Of a stretch of DNA of 64,000 bases, positions 8,315-17,134 are shown piece by piece; within the stretch, counting starts at the first letter, position 1, and each line of letters opens with the position of its first letter. Source of the stretch: Mycolicibacter engbaekii (GTDB taxonomy: Bacteria > Actinomycetota > Actinomycetes > Mycobacteriales > Mycobacteriaceae); the NCBI RefSeq assembly GCF_002101585.1, contig NZ_LQOT01000069.1:1-64000 (forward strand), in the 5' to 3' direction. The position numbers were made by a program, and so were the translations under genes. A model generated the notes under the pieces. That model did no database searches. It was not told where the DNA came from and saw nothing but the letters and a program-made list of their open reading frames with translations.

Positions 8315-9736
8315 ATGTTTTCAGTTGAGACCGCCGCCTCGGCGGCGTACATCGTCGCGGCCCTGCTGTTCATCTTGGCCCTGGCCGGGTTGAGCAAGCA
8401 CGAGACGTCCAAGGCCGGCAACAGCTTCGGCATCCTGGGGATGGCGGTTGCGCTGGCCGCAACCATCACCCTGGCGGTGCACCACGGCATCCCGTCGGTG
8501 GGCCTGGCGCTGTTGATCGGCGCGACCGTGGTGGGCGCGGCGATCGGGCTGTGGCGGGCCAAGGTCGTCGAGATGACCGGCATGCCCGAGCTGATCGCGC
8601 TGCTGCACTCGTTCGTCGGCTTGGCCGCCGTGCTGGTCGGCTGGAACGGCTACCTGCACGTCGAGGCGGCCCGGAACGGGCCGGACGCGCAGGAGCTGGC
8701 GGCGGCGGGCTTGCTGGGCATTCACTCGGCCGAGGTCTTCATCGGGGTGTTCATCGGTGCGGTCACCTTCACCGGCTCGATCGTGGCCAACCTCAAACTG
8801 TCGGGGCGGATGAAGTCCAACCCGCTGATGCTGCCCGGCAAGAACTTCCTCAACGTCGGCGCCCTGGTCGGGTTCGTCGCGCTGACGGTGTGGTTCGTCT
8901 ACGAGCCGCAGTTGTGGCTGCTGATCGCCGTGACGGTGCTGGCGCTGGCGCTGGGCTGGCACCTGGTGGCTTCTATCGGCGGCGGGGACATGCCGGTGGT
9001 CGTCTCGATGCTCAACAGCTACTCCGGTTGGGCGGCCGCGGCGTCGGGCTTCCTGCTCTCCAACGACTTGCTGATCATCACCGGTGCATTGGTCGGCTCC
9101 TCGGGTGCTTACCTCTCCTACATCATGTGCAAGGCGATGAACCGCTCGTTCATCTCGGTGATCGCCGGCGGCTTCGGGATCGAAGCCGGCCCGGCCGAAG
9201 ACAAGGACTACGGCGAGCACCGGGAGGTCACCGCGGAGGGAGTGGCCGAACTGCTGAGCGGCGCCGAGTCGGTGATCATCACCCCCGGCTACGGCATGGC
9301 CGTCGCGCAGGCCCAGTACGGAGTCGCCGAGCTGACCCGCAAGCTGCGGGACCGCGGCGTCAACGTGCGCTTCGGCATTCACCCGGTGGCCGGCCGGCTG
9401 CCCGGACACATGAACGTCCTGCTGGCCGAGGCCAAGGTGCCCTACGACATCGTGCTGGAGATGGACGAGATCAACGACGACTTCGGCGACACCTCCGTGG
9501 TGCTGGTGATCGGCGCCAACGACACCGTCAACCCGGCCGCCGCCGAAGACCCGTCGAGCCCCATCGCGGGCATGCCGGTGCTCACCGTGTGGGAAGCCGA
9601 CAACGTGATCGTCTTCAAGCGCTCCATGGCTTCGGGCTACGCGGGCGTGCAGAACCCGCTGTTCTTCCGGCAGAACTCCGCCATGTTGTTCGGCGATGCC
9701 AAGGACCGGGTCGAGGACATCCTGCACGCGCTGTAG
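8315..9736 (+). CDS. pntB: NAD(P) transhydrogenase subunit beta
   Basis: The 473-residue partner of PntA has about nine transmembrane helices in residues 1-265. These carry the NAFSG-type segment in the form VSMLNSYSGWAAAASGF. A C-terminal NADP-binding domain III (~295-473) follows, with GYGMAVAQAQY and GIHPVAGRLPGHMNVLLAEA. Length fits the family. It is the last gene of a two-gene operon. The family role is NADPH supply; being next to TetR and purB does not suggest a purine-specific function. Confidence 0.96.
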   Translation: MFSVETAASAAYIVAALLFILALAGLSKHETSKAGNSFGILGMAVALAATITLAVHHGIPSVGLALLIGATVVGAAIGLWRAKVVEMTGMPELIALLHSFVGLAAVLVGWNGYLHVEAARNGPDAQELAAAGLLGIHSAEVFIGVFIGAVTFTGSIVANLKLSGRMKSNPLMLPGKNFLNVGALVGFVALTVWFVYEPQLWLLIAVTVLALALGWHLVASIGGGDMPVVVSMLNSYSGWAAAASGFLLSNDLLIITGALVGSSGAYLSYIMCKAMNRSFISVIAGGFGIEAGPAEDKDYGEHREVTAEGVAELLSGAESVIITPGYGMAVAQAQYGVAELTRKLRDRGVNVRFGIHPVAGRLPGHMNVLLAEAKVPYDIVLEMDEINDDFGDTSVVLVIGANDTVNPAAAEDPSSPIAGMPVLTVWEADNVIVFKRSMASGYAGVQNPLFFRQNSAMLFGDAKDRVEDILHAL

Positions 9737-10003
9737 AACGCTCGCTGCCGCCACGAGCGGGTCGCGGTCCGCGCCCCGTGGTGCCCCGGCCGGTGCCGGC
9801 TGAACTCCCCGCGCCTCGTTGGGGGAAAGCACCGTCATCACCCATCGGGCTGTGTCAGACTCCGTTCGGTCCGTTTTTATCGACATATGGAGTCTCGGTG
9901 TTGACGCTTCGTTGCCATAGCGCAGGATGCGCACATTTCACGGCGATATCGTGGACCAACGTCCGAAATAAGAAACGAACCGGTCGGTCATAGGGTCGGC
10001 CAG
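9737..10003. other. Intergenic region after pntB, with leaderless promoter candidate
   Basis: This 267-bp gap has no convincing gene. Its second half is clearly AT-richer than the surroundings. TAGGGT at 9991-9996 lies 7 nt before ATG 10004 and fits a leaderless -10 box. A 6-bp inverted repeat just after the pntB stop (9740-9745 with 9755-9760) is too weak to call a terminator. Confidence 0.5.
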
Positions 10004-10531
10004 ATGTCTGTGCAGCATCAGCTCACGGTCGAGCAGCAGGCGCCCGCAGCCCGGATAGCGGTCGAGGTGTTCCTCGACATCATGCGGATCAATCGAGTGC
10101 GCCCGCATGAGATCGCCGCCCGATGCCGGGAACGGACCCTGACCAGGCATGTGGCGGTGGGGCCCCGGCAAGAGATCGTGCGGTCCTTCGACCTGGCGCC
10201 GCCGTTCTGGCCGCTCACCGTCGACCGCTCCGATGCCATGGCGGCCGGGTACGGCATCGACCGCACCGGAACCTGTGTGCGCTACATGCAGAATCGATAC
10301 CCCTTGATCAATCGGGCCGACGACCGGACGGTCGTGCGGGTGCAGTTCGCGCCGGGATGTCACAACGTGCTGCGTCGTGCCACCCGACGCAATCCCGCTT
10401 TCCTCTGCGAGCCGCTGCCGGCCCGGCAGGCCGTCGAGATCGTGGCGCAGTACCTCATCGACGCCGCGATATCGCTGTCGGAAGGCCGTGGCCCCGTCGT
10501 CGAGCGAGCGCTGGCACCGACCGGCTGGTGA
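10004..10531 (+). CDS. Conserved-looking protein of unknown function, 175 residues
   Basis: I do not recognise a family. The protein is soluble-looking with no signal or membrane segment. It is rich in Arg, with a core containing FDLAPPFWPLTVDRS and GTCVRYMQNRYPLI, and has three cysteines. Codon use is typical of the region (GC-rich third positions), and a -10-like TAGGGT sits 7 nt before the ATG. Both points favour a real gene. It stands alone between pntB and purB. Confidence 0.6.
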   Translation: MSVQHQLTVEQQAPAARIAVEVFLDIMRINRVRPHEIAARCRERTLTRHVAVGPRQEIVRSFDLAPPFWPLTVDRSDAMAAGYGIDRTGTCVRYMQNRYPLINRADDRTVVRVQFAPGCHNVLRRATRRNPAFLCEPLPARQAVEIVAQYLIDAAISLSEGRGPVVERALAPTGW

Positions 10532-10593
10532 CGCCGGCAGCGGACCGGTCCGGGCTGCGCGGGCCAGCCGGCCCGGGGCTTACCGGGCGACCG

Positions 10594-10599
10594 TAAGCT
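10594..10599 (+). promoter_or_regulatory. -10 box of purB, leaderless candidate
   Basis: TAAGCT ends 8 nt before the GTG start of purB. With mycobacterial spacing this would put the transcription start at or next to the start codon. Confidence 0.45.
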
Positions 10600-10607
10600 A
10601 GCTGCTC

Positions 10608-12026
10608 GTGAGCATCCCCAATGTGTTGGCCACCCGTTACGCCAGCACCGCGATGACGGAGATCTGGTCGCCGCAGGCCAAAATCGTCGCCGAACGGCGG
10701 CTGTGGCTGGCGGTGTTGCGTGCGCAGTCCGAACTCGGAGTCGCGGTCCCGGCCGAGGCGATCGCCGACTACGAGGCCGTGATCGGCGACGTGGACCTGG
10801 CATCGATCGCCGATCGCGAGCGGGTGACGCGTCACGACGTCAAGGCCCGCATCGAGGAGTTCAACGCGCTGGCCGGCCACGAGCACATCCACAAAGGGAT
10901 GACCAGCCGGGACCTGACCGAAAACGTCGAGCAGCTGCAGATCCGCCAGTCCCTGCAGCTGGTGCACGAGCACGGGGTCGCCGTCGCGGCCCGCCTGGTC
11001 AGGCATGCGCTGGCCTACCGCGACCTGGTGATGGCCGGGCGCAGCCACAATGTCGCCGCGCAGGCCACCACGCTGGGCAAGCGGTTCGCCTCGGCGGCCG
11101 AGGAGACGCTGCTCGCGCTGCAGCGGGTACGTGAGTTGATCGACCGCTACCCGTTGCGCGGCATCAAGGGGCCGATGGGCACCGCACAGGACATGCTGGA
11201 CCTGTTCGACGGCGACACCGCCAAGCTCAGCGAGCTCGAGCGCCGCGTCGCCGCCTTCCTCGGGTTCTCCACGGTCCTGACCAGCGTCGGACAGGTCTAC
11301 CCACGCTCGCTGGACCACGACGTGGTCTCGGCCCTGGTGCAACTGGGTGCCGGCCCCTCCTCGCTGGCTCAGACGATTCGCCTGATGGCCGGCCACGAAC
11401 TGGTCACCGAAGGATTTGCGCCCGGCCAGGTGGGGTCCTCGGCGATGCCGCACAAGATGAACACGCGCAGCTGCGAGCGGGTCAACGGCCTGCAGGTGGT
11501 GCTGCGCGGCTACGCCTCGATGGCCGCCGAGCTGGCCGGCGCGCAGTGGAACGAGGGCGACGTCTTCTGTTCGGTGGTGCGCCGCGTCGCGCTGCCGGAC
11601 GCCTTCTTCGCCGTCGACGGACAGACCGAGACGTTTCTGACCGTGCTCGACGAGTTCGGGGCGTACCCGGCGGTGATCACCCGCGAACTGGACCGCTACC
11701 TGCCCTTCCTGGCCACCACCAAGGTGCTGATCGCGGCGGTGCGCGCCGGCGTGGGCCGCGAAGCCGCCCACGAAGTCATCAAAGAGCACGCTGTCGCGGT
11801 GGCGCTGGCGATGCGAGAACGTGGCGCCGAACCGGACCTGCTGGACCGGCTTGCCGCCGACGAGCGGCTGCCGCTGGACCGCGCGGCACTGGAGGAGGCG
11901 GTCGCCGACCGGCAGGCCTTCACCGGGGCCGCCGCCGACCAGGTCGATCGGGTGGCCGCCGAAGTCGCCGAACTGGTCGAGCGTTACCCGGGTGCTGCCG
12001 CCTACCAGCCGGGCGCGATTCTGTAG
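10608..12026 (+). CDS. purB: Adenylosuccinate lyase
   Basis: PurB cleaves SAICAR to AICAR and adenylosuccinate to AMP, releasing fumarate. The 472-residue protein belongs to the fumarase/aspartase superfamily. It has the signature GSSAMPHKMNTRSCER around residue 284, the substrate loop HKGMTSRDLTENVEQLQ near 95 and GRSHNVAAQ near 144. GTG 10608 gives the expected MSIPNVLATRYAS start. cyp126 follows after 5 bp, so the two are probably co-transcribed. Matches Rv0777. Confidence 0.97.
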   Translation: MSIPNVLATRYASTAMTEIWSPQAKIVAERRLWLAVLRAQSELGVAVPAEAIADYEAVIGDVDLASIADRERVTRHDVKARIEEFNALAGHEHIHKGMTSRDLTENVEQLQIRQSLQLVHEHGVAVAARLVRHALAYRDLVMAGRSHNVAAQATTLGKRFASAAEETLLALQRVRELIDRYPLRGIKGPMGTAQDMLDLFDGDTAKLSELERRVAAFLGFSTVLTSVGQVYPRSLDHDVVSALVQLGAGPSSLAQTIRLMAGHELVTEGFAPGQVGSSAMPHKMNTRSCERVNGLQVVLRGYASMAAELAGAQWNEGDVFCSVVRRVALPDAFFAVDGQTETFLTVLDEFGAYPAVITRELDRYLPFLATTKVLIAAVRAGVGREAAHEVIKEHAVAVALAMRERGAEPDLLDRLAADERLPLDRAALEEAVADRQAFTGAAADQVDRVAAEVAELVERYPGAAAYQPGAIL

Positions 12027-12031
12027 CCCTC

Positions 12032-13255
12032 ATGCAGGCCCGGCAACTCGCGAGCATCGACTTCACCGATCTGGACAATTTCGCCAACGGCTTCCCACAC
12101 GAGCTGTTCGCGCTGCACCGCCGCGTCGCCCCGGTGTTCTGGCACGAACCCACCGCACACACCCCCGACGGCGAGGGCTTCTGGTCGGTGGCCACGCACG
12201 CCGAAACCCTGGAAGTGCTGCGTGATGCCGAAACGTATTCATCGGTCACCGGTGGCGACCGGCCGTTCGGCGGCACCGTGCTGCAGGACCTGCCGATCGC
12301 GGGCCAGCTGCTGAACATGATGGACGACCCGCGGCACGCGCAGGTCCGGCGGCTGGTCAGCTCCGGGCTGACGCCACGGATGATCCGCCGCGTCGAGACC
12401 GACCTGCGGCAGCGGGCCCGGACGCTGCTGGACGCGGTGGAGCCCGGGGTGCCCTTCGATTTCCTGGTCGACGTCGCCGCCGAGATCCCGATGCAGATGA
12501 TCTGCATCCTGTTGGGGGTCCCCGAGGCAGACCGGCACTGGCTTTTCGAGGCGATCGAGCCCAGCTTCGACTTCCGCGGCTCCCGCAAAGCGGTGGTGTC
12601 GCGCTTGTCCATCGAGGACGCCGGCAACCGCGTCTACAACTTCGGGCTCGAGTTGATCGCGGCCAAGCGCGCGGCCCCCGCCGACGACATGCTGTCGGTG
12701 GTGGCGAACTCCACCGACCCCGAACTCAGCGATCTCGAAGTGTATTTGTTCTTCCAACTGCTGTTCAGTGCCGGCGCCGAGACCACCCGCAACGCGATCG
12801 CCGGCGGGCTGCTGGCACTGGCCCAGCACCCGGACCAATATCGGTTGCTGCGCAGCGATTACGGGCTGCTGCCCACCGCCATCGAAGAGATCCTGCGCTG
12901 GACCTCACCGGCTCCGTCGAAACGGCGCACCGCCACCCGGCGCGCAGTGCTGGGCGGGCAGACCGTCGACGCCGGCCAGAAGGTGCTGGTGTGGGAGGGC
13001 TCGGCCAACCGCGATCCGGCGGCGTTCGACCGGGCCGATCAGTTCGACATCACCCGCAAACCCAACCCGCACATCGGGTTCGGTCACGGCGCACATTTCT
13101 GCCTGGGCGCCCACCTGGCGCGATTGGAACTGCGGGTGCTTTACGAGGAGCTGCTGGGCCGGTTCGGCGAGGTGGCGGTGGTGGCGCCGGTGGAGTGGAC
13201 CCGCAGCAACCGGCACACCGGGATGCGGCACATGATGGTGGAACTGCGGCCCTAG
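12032..13255 (+). CDS. cyp126: Cytochrome P450, CYP126-like
   Basis: A 407-residue heme monooxygenase. Visible landmarks are the I-helix oxygen-binding segment FSAGAETTRNA (~250), the ExxR motif in EEILRW (~287) and the heme loop FGHGAHFCLGAHLA, whose Cys at ~355 is the iron ligand. The CYP126 assignment rests on sequence impression and its place right after purB, as in Rv0777-Rv0778. The natural substrate of CYP126 is not known to me. The redox partner is not encoded here. ATG 12032 is 5 bp after purB. Confidence 0.9.
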   Translation: MQARQLASIDFTDLDNFANGFPHELFALHRRVAPVFWHEPTAHTPDGEGFWSVATHAETLEVLRDAETYSSVTGGDRPFGGTVLQDLPIAGQLLNMMDDPRHAQVRRLVSSGLTPRMIRRVETDLRQRARTLLDAVEPGVPFDFLVDVAAEIPMQMICILLGVPEADRHWLFEAIEPSFDFRGSRKAVVSRLSIEDAGNRVYNFGLELIAAKRAAPADDMLSVVANSTDPELSDLEVYLFFQLLFSAGAETTRNAIAGGLLALAQHPDQYRLLRSDYGLLPTAIEEILRWTSPAPSKRRTATRRAVLGGQTVDAGQKVLVWEGSANRDPAAFDRADQFDITRKPNPHIGFGHGAHFCLGAHLARLELRVLYEELLGRFGEVAVVAPVEWTRSNRHTGMRHMMVELRP

Positions 13256-13269
13256 CGGATGCCGGTCGC

Positions 13270-13905
13270 TCAGGCGGCGGGACCTCCCCGGGATCGCCGG
13301 GCCAAGCCTGCGGCATGCAGTTCCAAGGCGGCTAAACGGCCGATGACCGTCGGGTCGGCGTGCCGCCAGGCTCCGGCCGGGTCGGGGCTGACCGCGGTCA
13401 GCTTCCCCAGCGGGCGATTGGTCAGCGCACGCAGCGCCAGCAACTGCTGCCCGGCCGGGCTGGAGTACAGGCCCAGCACCGCTCGTTTACGCAGGAAGAA
13501 ACGCAGCCGCAAGGCCAGCCACGGCATGGCCACCGCCAGAACCGGCGGGGCCGCGACAGCGAATGCGAGCACATAGGCCAGCCAACCGGCGGTGGTGTTC
13601 AGGTTGTGGCCGGCCCCAGCGATGTCGACCGCGGCATGACCGGCGGCGGTGAGCGGCTTGCTCACCGCGTCGCCCACCAGCGGGATACGGTCCGCGCTTT
13701 TGCCGGCCGAGGCCAGGCTGTCGGCCACACCGGTGGCCCCGCGCTCGAACTGCCGGCCCACACCGGCGATCGTGGTCACGGCCCCGTGCACCGCCAGCGC
13801 GACCAGCACCCACAGGCAGGTCCACGCCGCGACCATCAGATCGCTGAACAGCTGGGCCAGCAAGCGGCCGGGGGAGGTGGCATAGGGCAGCAGGCGGGAC
13901 GTCAT
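13270..13905 (-). CDS. Membrane protein of unknown function (Rv0779c-like)
   Basis: The 211-residue protein has two clear hydrophobic helices, at ~20-48 and ~107-132. They flank an extracytoplasmic-looking loop rich in Ala, Gly and Asp. A basic segment, LRLRFFLRKRAVLG, follows the second helix, and the C-terminal ~65 residues are soluble. It lies convergent with cyp126 and matches Rv0779c by position and topology. No motif tells its function. Confidence 0.8.
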   Translation of the reverse strand: MTSRLLPYATSPGRLLAQLFSDLMVAAWTCLWVLVALAVHGAVTTIAGVGRQFERGATGVADSLASAGKSADRIPLVGDAVSKPLTAAGHAAVDIAGAGHNLNTTAGWLAYVLAFAVAAPPVLAVAMPWLALRLRFFLRKRAVLGLYSSPAGQQLLALRALTNRPLGKLTAVSPDPAGAWRHADPTVIGRLAALELHAAGLARRSRGGPAA

Positions 13906-13952
13906 ACCTGCGATCCCAGCACACCGAAGCCCGTCCGGCGGCCGAAGCGAAC

Positions 13953-16109
13953 TCAGCCGTTGGCCGTCACCGTCACCGTGACGGTGGCCGCCCCGGCGTT
14001 GGAGGCGATCACCAGCACGGGGGCGTTGGCGGCCGAGACCACCTGCCCGCCGGTGACCGCTACCTGATAGCCGTCGGGATAGAGGCTGGGCGGCACCGAG
14101 ATGTTGGTGTGCGCCCCCGCGGCGAACTGACCGGAGCCGTCAGCCATCTCGGTGGAGTAGCTGAACGCGAAGGTGCCGTCGTTGAACGACCAGTTGCCCG
14201 GGATACCGGCCACGGCCTGCGGGTAAGGCGCCGCCAGCGCGTTCACCGCGTCGGTCGCCACGTTGTCACCGGCCGGCGGCTGCTCCATGTCACGGACGAG
14301 GACGTGGTTGTAGTCCCAGAAAAGCCAGCCGAAGCCGTGCTGGTTGGCGGCACCGGTGGCGCCGTTGATGACGCCGGGGTTGGTGGTGTTGCCGAACTCG
14401 GTGAGCAGCGCCGGCACCCCGTGTGCCTGTGAGTACGCCGCGGCGTGGTGCATGATGTAGCCCTCGTAGGCCCCGCAGCCGAAGTCGCTGCCCAAGACCT
14501 CGTACCACGGGCAGTAGCTGTGGAAGGCGAAGATGGTGTTCTCGTCATCCGGCGGCTTCACGAAGGTGGGCACCGGCAGGTTGCCGAACAGCGTGTTGGA
14601 CCCGAAGATGACCGGGGTGCTCGGGTCGACCGAGCGGATCGCCGCCGTCACCTGCTCGTAGAACGGTGACAACTGCTGGGTGTCGAAGAACGGGTTGCCG
14701 AACGCCGTCGACAGGTAGCCCGAGCCCGGCCAGGGTTCGTTCATGATCTCGTAGCCCGCGACGTGGGGATTGCCGTTCAGGTAGCCGGCGACGGCCTGGA
14801 ACATCCCGGCGTAGTGGTTCTGCAGGCCTATGCCGTCGGGTCCGGGGGAGTTGGTCCAAAACGCGTCCCAGGCATGGTTCACCGCCGCATTGAGCGGGTA
14901 GTTCCACGGCCAGCCGAAGTTGATGTTGATCGCATCGCCGGTCTGCACCGCCCACTCCGGCGCGCCGTCGCCGATGCCGGTGATGACATCGCTGTACAGG
15001 TCCTGATGCATGTCGATGACGCTGACGATGCCGTAGGAGCCGAGGAGGTCCACGGTGCCCTTGATCGACGCCAGATACTCGTAGTCGATCTGGCCCGGGC
15101 TGGGCTCCACCGCGGCCCAGATGACGCCGACGCGAACCGAGTTGAAGCCGTTGGCGGCCAGGTACGCCGCATCCTGCTCGTCGAAGTGGTCGGCCGCCGG
15201 GCTGAAGGGCGCGTACTTGTTGACCTCGTTGACGCCGTGCAGGATCAGCACCCGGCCGTCGGCGTCGATGAGCCAGGTGCCGGCGGTGCTGAAAGCTCCG
15301 CTGCCGATCGGCGGGCCGCTGTCCAGGGTGCCGAAGGCGCCGACGGAGCCGTGGGTGCCGAACAGTCCGGCATTGCCGCCCGCCCCGCCCAGTGCCGGGC
15401 GCGGGAAGTCGGCAGCCGCCGCGGCGCTGATGCCGTCGCCGGCGTCCCCGCCGTGACCGCCGGCGGCGAACAGGCCGATGCCGTGGCCGCCGTCGCCGCC
15501 GTAGCCGCCCTCGCCGCCGTCGCCACCGACACCGCCGTTGCCCAGCAACCAGCCGCCTGCGCCGCCTGCGCCGCCGGCGGCGTCTTCACCGCCCGCACCG
15601 CCCGCGCCACCGTTGCCGATAAGCCCTGCCGCGCCGCCGGCCCCGCCGGCCACGCCGGCTTGGTCGCTGTCCCAGCCGGCCCCGCCGGTGCCGAACAGCC
15701 AACCGGCAGCTCCGCCGTCGGGGTTCGCCTCGGTGCCTGTGGCGCCGTCACCGATCACAAACGAGCCGAACCCGTTGAGGAAGTCGGCGACCTGCTGGCC
15801 CGCCTGGGTGTCCAACCACTGATCGAGCCCGTTGTAGACGGGCAGGTAGATCGATTGCTGGAACCATTCGGCCAGGTCGAACGAACTGGCCGCGGACGCG
15901 CCCAGCGAGTCGCCCCAGTCGGCGGCGATACCGGCCAGGAACTGGTCGAAGACGTCGTCGACGGCGTCGGCCTGGGCGGCAGGTGCGCTCACCGGTGCCA
16001 GGCTGAAGCCGACGGCCACCCCGGCCGCCAGGGCAACGCCGGTCAGGCGGGCGCGCCCGGTGAGACGCGGCCGTGGGCGGTTGGAGCTGGCGGTGTGTGC
16101 GTATGTCAT
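13953..16109 (-). CDS. Secreted GH5 glycosidase (endoglycoceramidase-like) with PGRS linker
   Basis: This 718-residue exported protein has five parts: a long signal peptide (~1-47, ending APAAQA); a helical segment (~48-115) containing FLNGFGSFVIGDGATGTEANP, seen in non-PE PGRS proteins; a PGRS linker (~115-260); a GH5 barrel (~270-640); and a C-terminal beta region. The barrel has HGVNEVNKYAPF, SVIDMHQDLYS, the acid/base in EIMNEPWPG and the nucleophile in LLTEFGN. NEPWPG and the MHQD segment favour endoglycoceramidases over cellulases, so a glycolipid substrate is plausible but unproven. No PE domain is present. Confidence 0.85.
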   Translation of the reverse strand: MTYAHTASSNRPRPRLTGRARLTGVALAAGVAVGFSLAPVSAPAAQADAVDDVFDQFLAGIAADWGDSLGASAASSFDLAEWFQQSIYLPVYNGLDQWLDTQAGQQVADFLNGFGSFVIGDGATGTEANPDGGAAGWLFGTGGAGWDSDQAGVAGGAGGAAGLIGNGGAGGAGGEDAAGGAGGAGGWLLGNGGVGGDGGEGGYGGDGGHGIGLFAAGGHGGDAGDGISAAAAADFPRPALGGAGGNAGLFGTHGSVGAFGTLDSGPPIGSGAFSTAGTWLIDADGRVLILHGVNEVNKYAPFSPAADHFDEQDAAYLAANGFNSVRVGVIWAAVEPSPGQIDYEYLASIKGTVDLLGSYGIVSVIDMHQDLYSDVITGIGDGAPEWAVQTGDAININFGWPWNYPLNAAVNHAWDAFWTNSPGPDGIGLQNHYAGMFQAVAGYLNGNPHVAGYEIMNEPWPGSGYLSTAFGNPFFDTQQLSPFYEQVTAAIRSVDPSTPVIFGSNTLFGNLPVPTFVKPPDDENTIFAFHSYCPWYEVLGSDFGCGAYEGYIMHHAAAYSQAHGVPALLTEFGNTTNPGVINGATGAANQHGFGWLFWDYNHVLVRDMEQPPAGDNVATDAVNALAAPYPQAVAGIPGNWSFNDGTFAFSYSTEMADGSGQFAAGAHTNISVPPSLYPDGYQVAVTGGQVVSAANAPVLVIASNAGAATVTVTVTANG

Positions 16110-16225
16110 CAGGGCGCTACCTTGGGGCCGATGCTGCTATGCGTTAGGTATGAAAAATCTGACAATTCACTGTAAGTCATATGTGGTGCGCTGCGCTGGA
16201 TTGGGGTCGGCCATGCGCCGCCCAT

Positions 16226-16231
16226 TAGGCT
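16226..16231 (+). promoter_or_regulatory. -10 box of purC, leaderless candidate, in an AT-rich divergent gap
   Basis: TAGGCT lies 6 nt before the purC ATG. The 128-bp gap between the glycosidase gene and purC also holds an AT-rich stretch (16141-16190) unlike the flanking DNA. That stretch probably carries the promoter of the minus-strand gene. Confidence 0.45.
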
Positions 16232-16237
16232 GACGCA

Positions 16238-17134
16238 ATGTCGCGACCCGCGCTCACCGATTACCAGCACCTGGCCAGCGGCAAAGTCCGCGAGCTCTAC
16301 CGGATCGACGACCAGCACCTGCTGTTCGTGGCCACCGACCGGATTTCCGCATTCGACTACGTCCTCGACAGCGAGATCCCCGACAAGGGCCGCATCCTGA
16401 CCGCGATGAGTGTCTTCTTCTTCGACCTCGTCGAGGCTCCCAACCATTTGGCCGGCCCTCCCGACGACCCGCGCATCCCCGACGAGGTACTCGGCCGCGC
16501 CCTGGTGGTGCGTCAGCTGCAGATGATGCCCGTCGAGTGCGTCGCACGTGGCTACCTGACCGGCTCCGGCCTGCTGGACTACCAGCGCACTGGCGCCGTG
16601 TGCGGCATCCCCCTGCCGGAGGGGCTGGTGGAGGCCAGCAAGTTCGTCAATCCGATCTTCACGCCGGCGACCAAGGCCGAGATCGGCGCGCACGACGAGA
16701 ACATCTCGTTCGCTCAGGTGATCGACCTGGTGGGCCCGGTCCGGGCCGGCCAGCTGCGCGACCGCACCCTGGCAACGTATGTGCAGGCCGCAGACCATGC
16801 CCTGACCAAGGGAATCATCATCGCCGACACCAAGTTCGAATTCGGCATCGACGAGCACGACAACCTGGTGCTCGCCGACGAGGTGTTCACTCCCGACTCG
16901 TCGCGGTACTGGCCCGCCGACGACTATCGGCCCGGGGTGGTGCAGGAGAGCTTCGACAAGCAGTTCGTCCGCAACTGGCTGACCAGCCCGGAATCCGGGT
17001 GGGACCGATCCGGGGACCAGCCGCCCCCGCCACTTCCCGACGACATCATCGCCGCTACCCGCGCCCGTTACGTCGAGGCCTACGAACGTATTTCAGGCCT
17101 GTCCTTCGATGACTGGGTCGGTCCCGGAGCATGA
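16238..17134 (+). CDS. purC: SAICAR synthetase
   Basis: PurC couples CAIR with aspartate using ATP to give SAICAR. The 298-residue chain shows the N-terminal LASGKVRELYRIDDQHLLFVATDRISAFD pattern of the family. CVARGYLTGSG lies near residue 107. The signature ADTKFEFGIDEHDNLVLADEVFTPDSSRYW lies near 200. The stop overlaps the ptrB start by 4 bp (ATGA), so the two genes are translationally coupled. Matches Rv0780. Confidence 0.97.
   Translation: MSRPALTDYQHLASGKVRELYRIDDQHLLFVATDRISAFDYVLDSEIPDKGRILTAMSVFFFDLVEAPNHLAGPPDDPRIPDEVLGRALVVRQLQMMPVECVARGYLTGSGLLDYQRTGAVCGIPLPEGLVEASKFVNPIFTPATKAEIGAHDENISFAQVIDLVGPVRAGQLRDRTLATYVQAADHALTKGIIIADTKFEFGIDEHDNLVLADEVFTPDSSRYWPADDYRPGVVQESFDKQFVRNWLTSPESGWDRSGDQPPPPLPDDIIAATRARYVEAYERISGLSFDDWVGPGA

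Noticed and set aside
9740..9760. Terminator after pntB
   Set aside because: The stem is only 6 bp with a 9-nt loop and no further support.
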